DNA of 64,000 bases, from the NCBI RefSeq assembly GCF_051622035.1, contig NC_135360.1:6572001-6636000 (forward strand), read 5' to 3'. The stretch comes from Arctopsyche grandis (lineage: Eukaryota > Arthropoda > Insecta > Trichoptera > Hydropsychidae). Positions 1-10,863 of this stretch are shown here, in pieces (position 1 is the stretch's first letter; each line of letters starts with the position of its first letter). Both the position numbers and the translations under genes were made by a program. Below the pieces are notes generated by a model. The model saw only the letters and a list, made by a program, of their open reading frames with translations, ran no database searches and was not told the DNA's origin.

Positions 1-227
1 ACGTCTTCATACAATTATGAAGAATGATTATTTGACAATTAAGCCAAAACTACGAGATATATTATGTATTTTATTGTTTAAAATAATACTTTGTGTTAAT
101 TAACATATCTGGTTACTGGAGTAAATATTAAAATCTGTATTTAAGGTCGAAAACTCGATTGCCAAATTCGCGAAAAAGGTGCCGCGGACAGGGCTTGTTC
201 AATATATTTATTGCCGCGGGAAAAGGG
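1..227. mobile_element. piggyBac-like MITE, partial (copy 1)
   Basis: This is the terminal half of a short non-autonomous element that recurs at 24585-25382 and 44624-45097. It ends in GCCGCGGGAAAAGGG, the complement of the CCCTTTGCCCGCGGC terminus seen in the complete copies. The flanking tetranucleotide is CTAA rather than the TTAA found at the other copies, so the duplicated target has mutated. The other end lies outside the window. Confidence 0.75.
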
Positions 228-469
228 CTAATACATAATTATTACATAATTCGAAATTATACATGACATCTATGGTCAAACATAGTAAAGTGCGTGGCAA
301 ACATCGTATACATACAATACGATCAACAAACATTTATACGACAATACGAATTTTTATACAATAACCATCCACAGATACATCTTTGAAGAGAAACCCGGCA
401 AATCTTGAGATATAACATAATATATCTCAAGATTTTGCGAGGGAAAATGGGGAGGGAAAGTTAATTTTG

Positions 470-612
470 CAGGAATCGTTTCAATGAAAATCAGAAAAAT
501 TGGCAAACTCCGACCTGGTCACAAACTCAAGTCACAATGTGACTCGAACTCGTAACCACACTGACCATAGCAAGATATGCTAACCACAAGTCCATGCTGC
601 TGGTTGTGAAGG
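470..612 (-). repeat. tRNA-derived SINE, degenerate head
   Basis: On the minus strand this reads as a diverged copy of the SINE seen in full at 16020-16445 and 53400-53815: a tRNA-like start with a B-box-like GGTTACGAGTTCGAGT, then the conserved stretch containing TTTGCCAATTTTTCTGATTTT. The A-box half is recognisable but mutated. Confidence 0.6.
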
Positions 613-708
613 TTTAATTTGAAATAAAAAAGGGTCAATTTTAAATGAAAACGGGTCAATTTAGAACAAAAAACCTGTATATTATGTATTCATATAAATA
701 AATTTTAC

Positions 709-1465
709 CTGTAAATTATCATTGGTATCCTTCATATTTGTGATAATGGGACATATTGAATCCATTGATACATTGTTCATCTTTGAATCGTTTTTGAACT
801 CAACGGACAACACTCTTCCAGTACCCCGATTACAGACATAGGAACGGTGGTTGTATGGTAGTGAAGTACTAACAAACTCTTCCTCCCAATTTAAATCATC
901 CAGTACAACTTCTTCGGTTTTGATATTTAAAGACTCGGCCAACCTCAGTCTTAGTATTTCATCACTACGAAAACAGATACTCTTAAATCTAGCAACCATT
1001 TCCAAATTTGATTCGCATGACATACAAATCGTATCTGGCAGACTGTCTCCTTTATGCACCTATAATATAAATGAAGGCTGCAATTACATAACATCAACAT
1101 CATTGAAACGATAGTAATTTCTCCAGACCATATCAAATTGGGGTAAACACCAAGAATAGCACCAAAACAACTTTGTGGATCTAAATGATAGTGAATTATA
1201 TGCTCAACGTTTTTTGTATGTAAATGCCAGGCGACACTATTCTTAGTGTTTACCCAAATTGGATTAATTCGGTAAAATGCACTCGAATAAAAAATAAATG
1301 CAATAATTGTTTATAAGGTATTATTTGGAGCAATATGCTATATACAAATGAACCAACCTTTAGTTGACAACAGCTCCAAATCCGCTGCACTAGGGAACCT
1401 GCATTATCAAAGATGAAGACAGACGATGTGGCTGGTGTATGAGATAAACAAAGTCGACAGTCCAT
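709..1465 (-). CDS. ZAD-type C2H2 zinc-finger protein, 5' exons only
   Basis: Exon 1 is 1358-1465 (36 codons, starts MDCRLCL) and exon 2 is 709-1059 (117 codons). The exon 1 donor is AAG/GTTGGT, the exon 2 acceptor TATAG/GTG, and the exon 2 donor CAG/GTAAAA; both junctions keep phase 0. Together they encode a complete ZAD domain, which in insect zinc-finger proteins binds zinc and mediates dimerisation: C-x2-C (CRLC) in exon 1 and C-x2-C (CMSC) in exon 2, followed by the acidic stretch VLDDLNWEEE that recurs in the sister genes. No finger exon follows before position 1; an SINE and a MITE lie there, so the DNA-binding part is either beyond the left edge or lost. No stop codon interrupts the two exons. 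Likely a nuclear transcription factor if complete. Confidence 0.8.
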
Positions 1466-1858
1466 CACAAATCCCAATGCACTTATTTTTGTTATAAAAT
1501 TGCTATTCCAACCTACGAGCCTTAACAGATGTCTGATAGCAACGTTCGTTTTATCAACTGACGTTTGACAGCTAATACTGACATGTTGTCAAAATGCAGG
1601 GATGACATCACTTCATTCGATAGCTACTTTTAATATTTACACATGTTCGTTACATAATGATTTAATTTTTATTCGAATTTGAATAATAACTTAATGTAAT
1701 GATTAAAACGTCTTGCGAGGCCGTCGAGGTAGATTGATCGTGATGGTTAAGACAGGCCCACTCCCAGAGCCATCAGCTCAAAAACAATATTAATTATTTT
1801 AAATCTGCTACCCAATTCATTGTTTTGGACATTGTGACAGTAATCACAGTAAATATCG

Positions 1859-2226
1859 TGTAGGAATATAGCACGACTTGTGCTATTACGAATCAAAGGC
1901 AGTGATCTCATCATCGATCCTGTACAAACATGCATAACTCAAGGGCAACGTCCCCTTTGACCATTCCAGAAGAAAGAGTTCATCGCTCGATCGTTAAACC
2001 AACGAAACTCAACAGTGATGTTATCAGGAAACTGTAACACGTGTCCTAAAAAGTCGTTTACGCGTGGCACACGATCCCATTCTCAAACGAACGACGTCCT
2101 GGCGCTGACCCCACAGCTATAAAACACACGCCTCGAAAACAGGTCAACACACGTGTCCTGGAAACGAAGACAAAGCATCTGCACACGGCACGCTTCAAGC
2201 GAGAATGTATATAAAGCTGAGACTTT
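1859..2226 (+). mobile_element. LTR-retrotransposon LTR fragment (family beginning TGTAGGAATA)
   Basis: It begins TGTAGGAATATAGCACGACT and shares long stretches with the insertion at 42302-42758, including CCAGAAGAAAGAGTTCATCG and a shared GTATATAAA near the end. Possible promoter-like TATAAAA at about 2118. The right end is truncated around the TATATAAAGC motif. Confidence 0.6.
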
Positions 2227-3309
2227 TTAAAGCTTTCCAATTATTATTTTTATCATCGTATTTCCAAACATTGCTCAATCTACTTTTTCCATCATGACTA
2301 CCTAAAAAAATTTACAATCAACGTTCAAAACTACTCGACAAATCCACTAAGTTACAAATAAAAAACTCACCCATACAAAGTAACTTGTTTCGGTAGAAAC
2401 AGAGGCTCATAAAAATATTCTAGTCGGTTTGTTGCAAAATTTTGTTTCGCCTCTACATACTTCTATCATCCTCTGTCGACTTTGATATGTGAGTAAAATA
2501 AAAACGCTTAAAATTTTCACTTAATATGAAGCAATTTTTATATATCTGAAATAAACATGGTAATTAATATATTACGCATGAAATCTGAATTAAAAAATTA
2601 AAATAAACAAATTTTAAAAGCATCTATCCAATACATCTTTTTGTAGTTAAACAGAAAACTTATTTTCAAAAAATAATCTAATAATAATGAAAGTTTATAT
2701 TTGGTGGATGTGGCCTTCTGACCACAAATAAACATGTTTTCATTGACTAAAAAAACCACATAAATAGTTATATACCTATACATATATTAAAATGCTTATA
2801 CAAAATATTACAGATACTATAATATATATGAAGGATTGGTATATAAAGAATCGTTTTTTAGTGCAGAAGGATTATATTTTCTTTTTTCCAAAAAAATATA
2901 TTGATAGATATAATAATATAATAACTGGACAAGATACAAAAGTTCATCAGCAGATAATGGCTATCCCTTCATGCGGATTTGGTCTTCTAACCACAAATAA
3001 ACATGTTTTCATTATGATAATATAAAATAATTGAAAATGCTATTTCAAGATTTTTAAAATCGAAACCTTGTAACCTTCAACGAACCGAAATTCTTCCATT
3101 TTTACTGCTTATTTGAATCACAATTTAATTCAATGAAAAACAGTACTGACTAATTCATTCGAGGCATATAAATAATTTGCAAGTAAAAAAATATAAACCG
3201 AAACAAATCTTACAATTTAATTACTTATATCAACTGCATTTTTATTTCATGTCTAACCAATTTGAATTCGAAAGCAAACAAATAAACGTAATAGACTTTC
3301 CACTATCGT
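2227..3309. other. AT-rich intergenic DNA with one direct repeat
   Basis: No gene is supported here. A 29-bp sequence containing CCACAAATAAACATGTTTTC occurs at 2716-2744 and again at 2985-3013 with one mismatch. It may mark an old element, but I could not define its ends. Confidence 0.5.
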
Positions 3310-3845
3310 GCTGCTTCGTATGCCTCATGACGTAGGCTTTATTTGGAAGCAACAACAAGCAAATGTCATCTGTATGGTTTCACATCATTGTGGATCAGTA
3401 TATGCGACTTGAAACTGGATTTACAAAATAAATACTTCAAACATGGAAATTAGGGCTACCAAATATACGAATATTTAAATGAAATTTTAGAAAGGTGAAG
3501 ATATTATTAAAATTTTAAGATAATCCTAATATGGTACATCAAATAGAATCAAATGTGCTGTAGATTGAAAATAAACATTGTAAGTTCGTATAAAAAGTAT
3601 ACGAATACAAAGATTTGAGACCCCTAATGGAAACCAATTGCGATTTGTAAATGAAGCATTGAAAAGATTCTCTCCGATGTGAATCTTAGTATGCGACTTG
3701 GGTGAATCTTAGTATGCAGATATGCGGAAGCCTTGTGTTGGATGACCACATTTTGCAGTATCAGACAGAAGATTTTAATTTGTATCAAGTGTGTCCATTT
3801 GAAAATAATATTCTTGAAACTTCATATAGCAGAGTTTAAGCCTTA
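3310..3845 (-). pseudogene. Decayed C2H2 zinc-finger relics
   Basis: Minus-strand translation gives finger fragments broken by small indels. Around 3365-3425 it reads CKSSFKSHILIHNDVKPYR, a classic His-x3-His plus TGEKP-like linker, and is followed by a likely 2-bp deletion and then DICLLLLPNKAYVMRHTKQH near 3310-3365. Around 3655-3720 another piece reads SHTKIHIGENLF. There is no continuous frame. These are probably the 3' remains of a ZAD-finger gene lost between the copies at 709-1465 and 6226-7648. The left end of a TTAA element sits at the upstream edge of the relic (3843). Confidence 0.65.
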
Positions 3846-3900
3846 AGAGGGCTGTACACCAGCGCCTTGTCGTATTCAATAATTCGTATTCAATAAATAT
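3843..3900 (+). mobile_element. One end of a TTAA-targeting element (GAGGGC terminus)
   Basis: TTAA at 3843-3846 is followed by GAGGGCTGTACACCAGCGCC, which matches the right terminus (as complement) of the complete element at 18185-18745. I found no opposite end nearby, so the element is truncated and its right boundary is arbitrary. Confidence 0.55.
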
Positions 3901-4164
3901 ATTATTAAATTCAAATCCTTCTAATTATTTCATTACAAAATTATTTAAAAACACATTGAAAAAAGTTTGTGACCACTATATCGTTATTTACAATGACGCA
4001 CATACAGCGTACAATGATGCAGCGCACACAACACAAATTTGTCCTCTAATAATAAATTTTTATTATTAGAGTTATATTATCCTCTAATAATAAAATTTTA
4101 TTATAATCCTCTAATCTAATAATAAATTTGTACTAATACGAAATTTTTCCTCACAATTTTACCG

Positions 4165-4626
4165 GTTTAAAATTCACCACACATCCAATTAACCCTTTTA
4201 AACGAAATCAAAAAATAGTGTAGCCAGAACACTATCCTAATAAACATTTTTCAATAGAAAATACTTAATATAATATAGTATTAACAGTAGAAAAAAATTC
4301 CCAAGTGAAAATACGTAATTTTGACTTTTGATTTGAACTGTACGACTACTTAGAGAGATTTGAAAGTTGAAAAGTACTACAAATGAAAGATAAAATACCC
4401 GACTGTAGATTCCAATATTCATTTTGAACAGAAAATTAACAAATTTTGAGAAATCGACCGAGCAACACCAAGATATAGAAAAATCGCGCGATTTAAAAAA
4501 CACATATATCTCCGAATCTCGAGCCAATCAACACTTTTTATTACCAGATTCGTGTTCACTGGGCATAGATCTATAAGAAAAGTCATATCTCGTCTCTGAA
4601 ACATTTTTCGTGTCGAACAGTGTAAT
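4165..4626 (-). repeat. About 450-bp interspersed repeat, copy 1
   Basis: The complement of this stretch matches 18955-19370 closely: both begin with ACACTGTTCGAC, contain AGACGAGATATGACTTTC and CTATGCCCAGTGAACACGAA, and run to AAGGGTTAATTGGA. Both copies can be translated over about 60-110 residues, but the frames do not resemble a known protein. The superfamily is unknown. Confidence 0.7.
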
Positions 4627-5144
4627 CAGTGGTAATAAAAGTCAGTGAAAACAATTGATAGTGAAAATTTATTGCTTCACAAAAATTCTATTATAAATGT
4701 AAAATATTTTCCAAAATTATTTTTACATAAAATTATATTGTTTAACAAATATTCAATTTTTCATAACAGAAAAGTAAAATTTATTCAAACACTAATATCA
4801 CAGATTCTCATTACATATAGTAGCACGGCTACCAAAGGTCTAATTTACTTACGCTAAAATTTCCACTTCATACCAATAAAAGCAATAGGTTGTGATTAAA
4901 TATTTAATTACAGTTAAAATAGCGGGTGGAACCCAACTTAAGATGAATCTCACAAAATTGTAGATACTTAGTACATATGTACTGTCAGAATAATTTTATA
5001 GTAAAAGTACCAACGACCACTTAATAAAAAAATATTTTTTAAAACAGTACTTTTTCAGTCATTTAATTTTTTAATTTTTAAAAGTATTACCAAGAAGTTT
5101 GATTTTTTTTACATATTATCTCATCAACATTTATGAGTTATAAA

Positions 5145-5416
5145 TGGTAAACGGACTACTAGTCATATGTAAACCAGTTACAGGACAACCGGTCGCTCTA
5201 TATCGGTCACACGTGATCACCCGTCACACTAAAACTGGTCACACCCTAAAACTGGTCAAGAGAAAACTGGTCACACCCTAAAATCGGTCACGAGAAAACT
5301 GGTTGACCGATTTTGGGGTGTGACCAGTTTTAGTGTGACGGGTGATCACATGTGACCGATCTAGAGCGACCGGTTGTCCTGTGACCAGTTCACATTTGAC
5401 TAGTAATCACCGAACC
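5145..5416. mobile_element. Foldback MITE with 8-bp target duplication (hAT-like), copy 1
   Basis: The element is flanked by the perfect duplication GTTATAAA (5137-5144 and 5417-5424). It begins TGGTAAACGGACTACTAGTC, and its end complements GGTTCGGTGATTACTAGTCA. Almost the whole 272 bp folds on itself, and the arms consist of repeated ACTGGTCAC-type units. No coding capacity. The 8-bp duplication points to hAT-type transposition. Confidence 0.85.
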
Positions 5417-5702
5417 GTTATAAATAATATCAATACTTAAAAAAGGGCACATTCAGTGAATGACCATAAATAAAACCCGGAAGACCAAACATATGTAACC
5501 CGGTTAAGTTTATTTAAGAATTTAAATGAGTGCATGAAGAATTTGCTCGAGCTGTTTAATATCATTCTCATTTTGTAGATCGTTTGTTTGTTTGAGTTGT
5601 TAATGTGCAACTGAGATTTATTTTATATTGATAGATTACACGTTTGTAGAAATCAACCACCCAAATGAGTGTTCTCAAAGTCGAGACCTAACTAAATCAC
5701 TT

Positions 5703-5978
5703 TTTATTACATATTACATACCTCCTTTGCGTTTCACTTGCGATTACAATTCAGGAAAAAGTTTGCCTCTTATCCGATCGTTTTCATACTTTGCCATATT
5801 GCTCATCAATACAAGTAAATGGATCCTCCGCCATTACGATAGAGATAAAATATCGTTTAAGAAGCGAAAATAGTTCGAAAATTTTTAATCTCGGTGACGT
5901 CTCGTAGTCATTAATTTTATACATAGATGGCGGTAGTAAAATAAAATTATTGGCATTTTTATTCAAAATAATAATTTT
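5703..5978 (+). repeat. About 280-bp interspersed repeat, copy 1
   Basis: Nearly the same sequence recurs at 10864-11142 (same orientation) and 14966-15235 (opposite). Shared landmarks are CCGATCGTTTTCATACTT, AAATGGATCCTCCGCCAT, CGATAGAGATAAAATATCG and ATAGATGGCGGTAGTA. No open frame is conserved, and terminal repeats are not evident. Probably a SINE or MITE of unknown class. Confidence 0.7.
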
Positions 5979-6225
5979 ATATACAAATTATGTATAGAAG
6001 AGGTATTTTTTTAAAAAACTTTTTTTTAATATTCAAATCTTAAAAATATCTTTACTTATGTATATTTTACATATAATGTTTTTATTCACGCTGGGAAACA
6101 GTATATTCACCTGATGTCATCGAAATCCTAGTACTTTCGTTAAAATACGTGAAGATCTTAAATACATTCGATTTGATCATTCATCGGAGGAAGATCTTCA
6201 CCGACTAGTACGGTTTTCCTATAGC

Positions 6226-7648
6226 TTACAAACTACTATGAACAAGCATATGACTTGTCAAGTTGCGTTTACATGTATAAGCTTTAGAACAGACATCACA
6301 CTTGAATGGCTTCAACCCGGTATGAATACGCTGATGCGTTACCAAGTTTGATTTTTTCGAAAAAGTTTTCAGACAAACGTCGCATTTGAACCCAGTGTGA
6401 GTACGCTGATGGGTTACTAAGTACGATTTTTTAGCGAACGATTTTAGGCAAATGTCGCATTTAACCGGTTCCAGGTCACTGTGACCGACCATATGACCCG
6501 ATAAGTTGCGTTTGCACGTAAAGGTCTTTTGGCAAACGTCGCACTTGAATGGTTTTAAGCCGGAGTGAGTGGCTATGTGGCGATTCAATTCGAAATTTCG
6601 TCTGAACGCTTTCTGGCAAATGTCGCACTTGAAGAATTTCACCCCGGTGTGAGTGTGCATGTGATCTGCCAAGATGCAGCTTCGTTTGAACGTTTTGAAA
6701 CATGTGTGGCATTTGAACGGTCTCAGTCCGCTGTGGATGGCCATGTGGGACACGATGAGGGATCTCCGTTTGAACGTTTTCGAGCATATGTCACATTCGA
6801 ACGGTTTCGATCCCGTATGAGTAAGCACGTGGTATTTCAATTCGCACTTTCGTTTGAACGGCTTTGAGCAAATTTCACACTTGAACGGCTTTAGCTTGTT
6901 GTGAGTATCCATATGGGATATCAAGAGTTGTTTCCGCTTGAAGGTTTTCGAGCACGTTTCGCACTCGAATGGTCTCACACCGTTGTGAACGAGCTGGTGT
7001 ATTTCTAAATACGATCTGAGTATGAATGACTTGGAGCAAACTTCGCATTCGAAGGGTTTCAAACCGGTGTGGATTCGTTGATGAATTATTAAATTTGATT
7101 TTCTTGTGAATGATTTTAAGCAGACGCTGCATTGATATGATTTTGTGTCCGTTAACGTTTGTATCTCTAATCGGGTTTCTTGAGATGAATTTGTACGTAT
7201 CTCTGATTGGGTTTCTTGAGATGAATTTGAACAAAAATCACGATACGGCAAGTGTTTTGTAGTCTGTGAAGATGAATTCTTAGAGGAGTCATCCTCCCAA
7301 ATTAAGTCGTCTAATATGACTTCTTCAATTTTTACACTCGTCCCCCTGTCTAATCTTCGTCTTCTTTTTGCATCGTTTTGAATGCATGTACTTTTGAAGC
7401 TGATTAACAGATTCAAATTGGATTCACATGTCGAGCAAATTGTATTCGGTAAATCATCGTGCTCTTCCACCTGTGAAAAAGTGTGGTGTTTGATTATTAT
7501 GTTAAATTACATTATCAATATGTTGATGTAATTAACTGACGCGAAGTCGACAGCTGCTCCATATTTGTTGCTCCAGTGGATGAGGGTTGTTGAGGATGAA
7601 GATGAATGATTCCGCTGGGTTAGAAGTGAGACAAAGACGGCACTCCAT
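6226..7648 (-). CDS. ZAD C2H2 zinc-finger transcription factor, 11 fingers
   Basis: Exon 1 is 7541-7648 (MECRLCL, donor CGC/GTCAGT) and exon 2 is 6226-7470 (acceptor TTTTCACAG/GTG). The phase-0 join gives 450 residues. A ZAD domain occupies about residues 1-75, with Cys pairs CRLC and CSTC. A spacer follows, with an acidic VILDDLIWEDD and a duplicated SSQET segment. From about residue 150 there are 11 C2H2 fingers joined mostly by TGxKPF-type linkers. The family acts in the nucleus as sequence-specific DNA-binding proteins that dimerise through ZAD; the target cannot be read from sequence. Between fingers 9 and 10 the linker is shortened to HTGFKCDVC, lacking the KP residues. An AATAAA signal lies about 140 bp after the stop (complement of 6081-6086). 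This is the only member of the local cluster that looks fully intact. Confidence 0.92.
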
Positions 7649-7816
7649 TTCATTTGCAAACTGTCACCATTTAATGTTATTCCAACCTATAAAATTTGAC
7701 ACTCATGCATACCAATCGTTTGGTGTTTATGTTCCATTTTTTATTTAAGCTGGCAGGATGGAACGTTACAGTTATTGGCCCCTTTGATAGTTTTTGCAAC
7801 TTTTATTTTAAAGTTA

Positions 7817-8723
7817 TGTAGGAATCTCGTCGTCGTCATCGTCATCGAAACCTTCGAGAATATTCCGCAACAACAAAATACATCGAGCGGAACAGCATCA
7901 AGCATTCCAGAAAATACTACGCCTCGACGAAAGCAAATTCCTCTTGTACGCATCAACAACTAAAAGCTCGTACGACCACTTTCATCAAGCATTCCAGAAA
8001 ATACTACGCCTCGACGAAAGCAAATTCCTCTTGTACGCATCAACAACTAAATGCTCGTACGACCACTTCCATCAAGCATTCCAGAAAATACTACGCCTCG
8101 ACGAAAGCAAATTCCTCTTGTACGCATCAACAACTAAATGCTCGTACGACCACTTCCATCAAGCATTCCAGAAAATACTACGCCTCGACGAAAGCAAATT
8201 CCTCTTGTACGCATCAACAACTAAATGCTCGTACGCATCAATAACCACTTCCATCAAGCGTTCCAGAAAATTCTACGCCTCGACAAAAGTGCATTCCTTT
8301 CTTACGCATCAACAAACCACCACCATCGGTCAGGCGATTCCAGAAACACTATAAAAGGAGGTACAACCCAAACAACCCCAGTCGACCCACAGCAGCAAGC
8401 GTCGACATACAGCTCCTGACCAGCCACCACTACACTACGCGGACTTGGAAGATCAACCAGCCGGACGAGCCAGCAACACACTGCCGTATCCAGAGACCTT
8501 CCGAACATAGCCGAACAACGAGCCAGCAACACACTGCCGCATCCAGAGACCTTCTGAACATAGCTGAATGCCGAGCCAGCGACACTCTACCATATCCAGA
8601 GACCGCTGAACGACATACTTTTACCAACAATTAACCATACTTGTGTATACGTGTTACTACCAAATAAATACCACATTCAACATATAGTTGTATTAATACC
8701 GAACACAGACGAATCTGTCTACA
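7817..8723 (+). mobile_element. Probable LTR of a retrotransposon with a minisatellite in its upstream part
   Basis: It starts TGTAGGAATC, like the LTR family at 1859 and 42302, and ends CTGTCTACA. It contains a TATA box (CTATAAAAGG, about 8348) and an AATAAA (about 8664) in the order expected of an LTR. The following TGGCGGACTGGTGG could be a primer-binding site, which would make this a 5' LTR with its internal part lost after about 8830. No matching target duplication was found, so the boundaries are uncertain. Confidence 0.55.
7896..8335. repeat. 87-bp tandem minisatellite, about five units
   Basis: Units start at 7896, 7983, 8070 and 8157 with an exact period of 87 bp and very few differences. 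A fifth, diverged unit follows from about 8252 after an 8-bp insertion. Because 87 is divisible by three and the unit lacks stops, one frame stays open through the array, but this is a by-product of the repeat rather than evidence for a protein. Confidence 0.9.
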
Positions 8724-9028
8724 ATACATGGCGGACTGGTGGTGAAGAAGACCTTCACAATAAGACTAGTTCCCATAGTTATATCGCCATATTATCAATA
8801 TTATCAGGTGGGCAACAACTATAGTGTTACTCAGTAATATTAAAGAATTCTTATTTTTAAATTTTAAAATATAGGTGATCAATGACTATTGCAGAAATCA
8901 ATAATTTGAATATTTCCTTTATTTTGTTTTGCTAAATAAAAAAACACAAACTCTAAGCTATTGGTGTCCATGAATGTTAAGTTCCATAGGTTGCAATAAC
9001 ATTAAACACCAACAAACTGGCAGACAAA

Positions 9029-9136
9029 ATGGAGTGCCGTCTTTGTCTCACTTCTGCACCAACATAATCATTCGTTGCTCATCTACAACAAGCCTCATTC
9101 ACTGGAATAACAAATATGGAGTAGCTGTCGACTTCA
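9029..9136 (+). pseudogene. Inverted ZAD zinc-finger gene relic, exon 1
   Basis: The sequence is a plus-strand copy of exon 1 of the gene at 6226-7648 (MECRLCLTS start, then CAAATATGGAG and CTGTCGACTTC). A deletion shifts the frame after codon 12 and brings in TAA. The matching exon 2 begins at 10330 after CCACAG (GTGGACGAATACGATAATTT, compare GTGGAAGAGCACGATGATTT in the intact gene) but is recognisable for only about 24 bp. The whole intron acceptor is split by the element at 9185-10324. No finger exon follows. A dead, inverted duplicate. Confidence 0.8.
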
Positions 9137-9184
9137 CATCGATTGATAATTAAATCTTAATTTGACACATTATACACCACAGGT

Positions 9185-10324
9185 CAGAGAAATGTTATAA
9201 TAATAGAAGTGGCTTTAGGCGTCATATTGTTGTCAAGTGAAGATTGTCCACAGACAATCCTAAATAATTTTAGCTTCAAGGTCTGTTCATACCTAGTCAG
9301 CACGTACCGACTTCAGAAGGTATCCGGCCGTACGAAAAGTATTCTTTGGTACATTTTGTATGGGTATATTCATACCAACCGTCACGTTTACGCCACGGCA
9401 GGCTTACAGCAGTACCCGACATTTCCTGTTCATACCTTACAGCAACATCCGTCAACGTATCGTATCCGTTTTTTTGGCCGTCGTGGAAATATACACGCGA
9501 ATTACGTGCCATGAGTCTGCCGCTTTGCTGTTTTGAACCAATTATCGATAGTGACAGTTGACAGCTGTTCAATCTTTCGACATGGTTTTGGCGCAAATAT
9601 TTAAAAAAATAATAATTTTTTACGGAAATATTTAAAAAAATTTTGTCCATCATCCACAAGCTCCTTATACAGTGTCCGAAACTCTCCTTCGGTTTTTCTA
9701 TCTTTTAACATGGGATGCACATCAAAACGCCTCCGTGCTTTTTTATTGCCTTCTTGAGCTTCTTCTTCCAACAACAACGCGATTATACATAATTTTTCGT
9801 TCGATAAACGTCGAAACATTTTTGCTGACTTGTATTCTGACGCGTAGCTACGAATGCACGTGTATGCATTCATATTGCAAGTACTCGACAATACGACATA
9901 AGCAATATTGCGCCGTATCGTCATGGCCTCTAATGTATAAGTAAGCCGATTTTGCCTTGCACCTGGCCAAATTGCTGTAAACGTGACGTGACCGCGACGT
10001 GTAGGTAGATATGAATAGAAATGTAATAAAATGACATATTTGAAACGGAGTCGTGCAGTGCTGTTAAGTATGAACAGACCTTCAGTCGTATTTGATGGTT
10101 GGTGCTCGATGTATGTCCGATAAAATCTTCTCTGTTTGTTTATATTACTCGCAAGATGGGCAAGCATCGGTAAAAATTGCATAATAAACAACATGGGATA
10201 CATTATTAGTAAATTGATCCGATTGTATTCCATGCGTTATAGCGTATTTATACAGACGTACCGCGTAATATTGACAACAATTATTTATTCGTAGGGGCCC
10301 TTCTATTATTATAACATTTCTCTG
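9185..10324. mobile_element. hAT-like element with 8-bp duplication CCACAGGT, copy A
   Basis: Perfect 8-bp duplications CCACAGGT lie at 9177-9184 and 10325-10332. The termini CAGAGAAATGTTATAATAAT are inverted repeats of about 25 bp; CAGAG fits the hAT start consensus. The 1140-bp interior has no hAT transposase. It does carry a piece resembling a Harbinger transposase N terminus (9613-9823). Other copies lie at 21605-21759 (one end) and 27799-28436. Confidence 0.8.
9613..9823 (-). pseudogene. PIF/Harbinger-like transposase, N-terminal fragment
   Basis: The minus strand encodes a stretch with the motifs RRRFDVHPMLKDRKTEGEF and LYKELVDDGQNFFKYFR, which strongly resemble the N-terminal region before the DDE nuclease in PIF/Harbinger transposases of insects (consensus like RRFWVHP, GEFHTLxxEL, FFxYFRMS). 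The frame then degenerates: a short duplicated TTTAAATATTT segment follows, and no DDE catalytic domain is visible. It sits within an element whose ends look hAT-like. Confidence 0.6.
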
Positions 10325-10863
10325 CCACAGGTGGACGAATACGATAATTTAAGGTGAAAACACACTAGATGGAACGGCACGGCACGTCTTCGAGGCCGAT
10401 TAAGGAATGGTGTTCCCAGTTCATTGTAGTAATGCAGTGGGCAAATTGTGGGAAGGCAAATTGCACAATAGTGATATTTCTTTAAAATCATCCACAAAAA
10501 CTCGACTTGAGGTAATTACACATGTAAATTTCTGCATGCTTGACAAGCATGCATGATCAATAATTTTGTACAAGCATGCTTGAGCGACTGTACCATTTTT
10601 TGCGCAACTATTTTGATTGTACAAGTGGTTTGGCTTGAGCTTGAGTTTCGAAAATCGATTCTGGACTGTCACTGATACACAGCAACCAACTGTTCCAATT
10701 GGGACCAAAAACTACTAAATGAAAAACATAGTTTTAGTTCAGTTTGATGTATTTTAAAAGTCTACCAAATATTATTGTAAAAATGTGAGATGCTATAAAA
10801 GAGTTGTAAATCATCAAATATGCTATATTCTAAAGAAAATTGATAACATTCTTTGATTTTTAT

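Noticed and set aside
6476-6867. Frames of about 100 codons overlapping the zinc-finger exon
   Set aside because: They are shadows of the finger repeats in other frames.
7896-8335. CRISPR-like array
   Set aside because: Units are contiguous 87-bp tandem repeats without spacers, in a eukaryotic retroelement context.
7944-8354. 136-codon frame over the minisatellite
   Set aside because: The protein is just a 29-residue repeat of the 87-bp unit inside a candidate LTR. No signal, domain or splice evidence.
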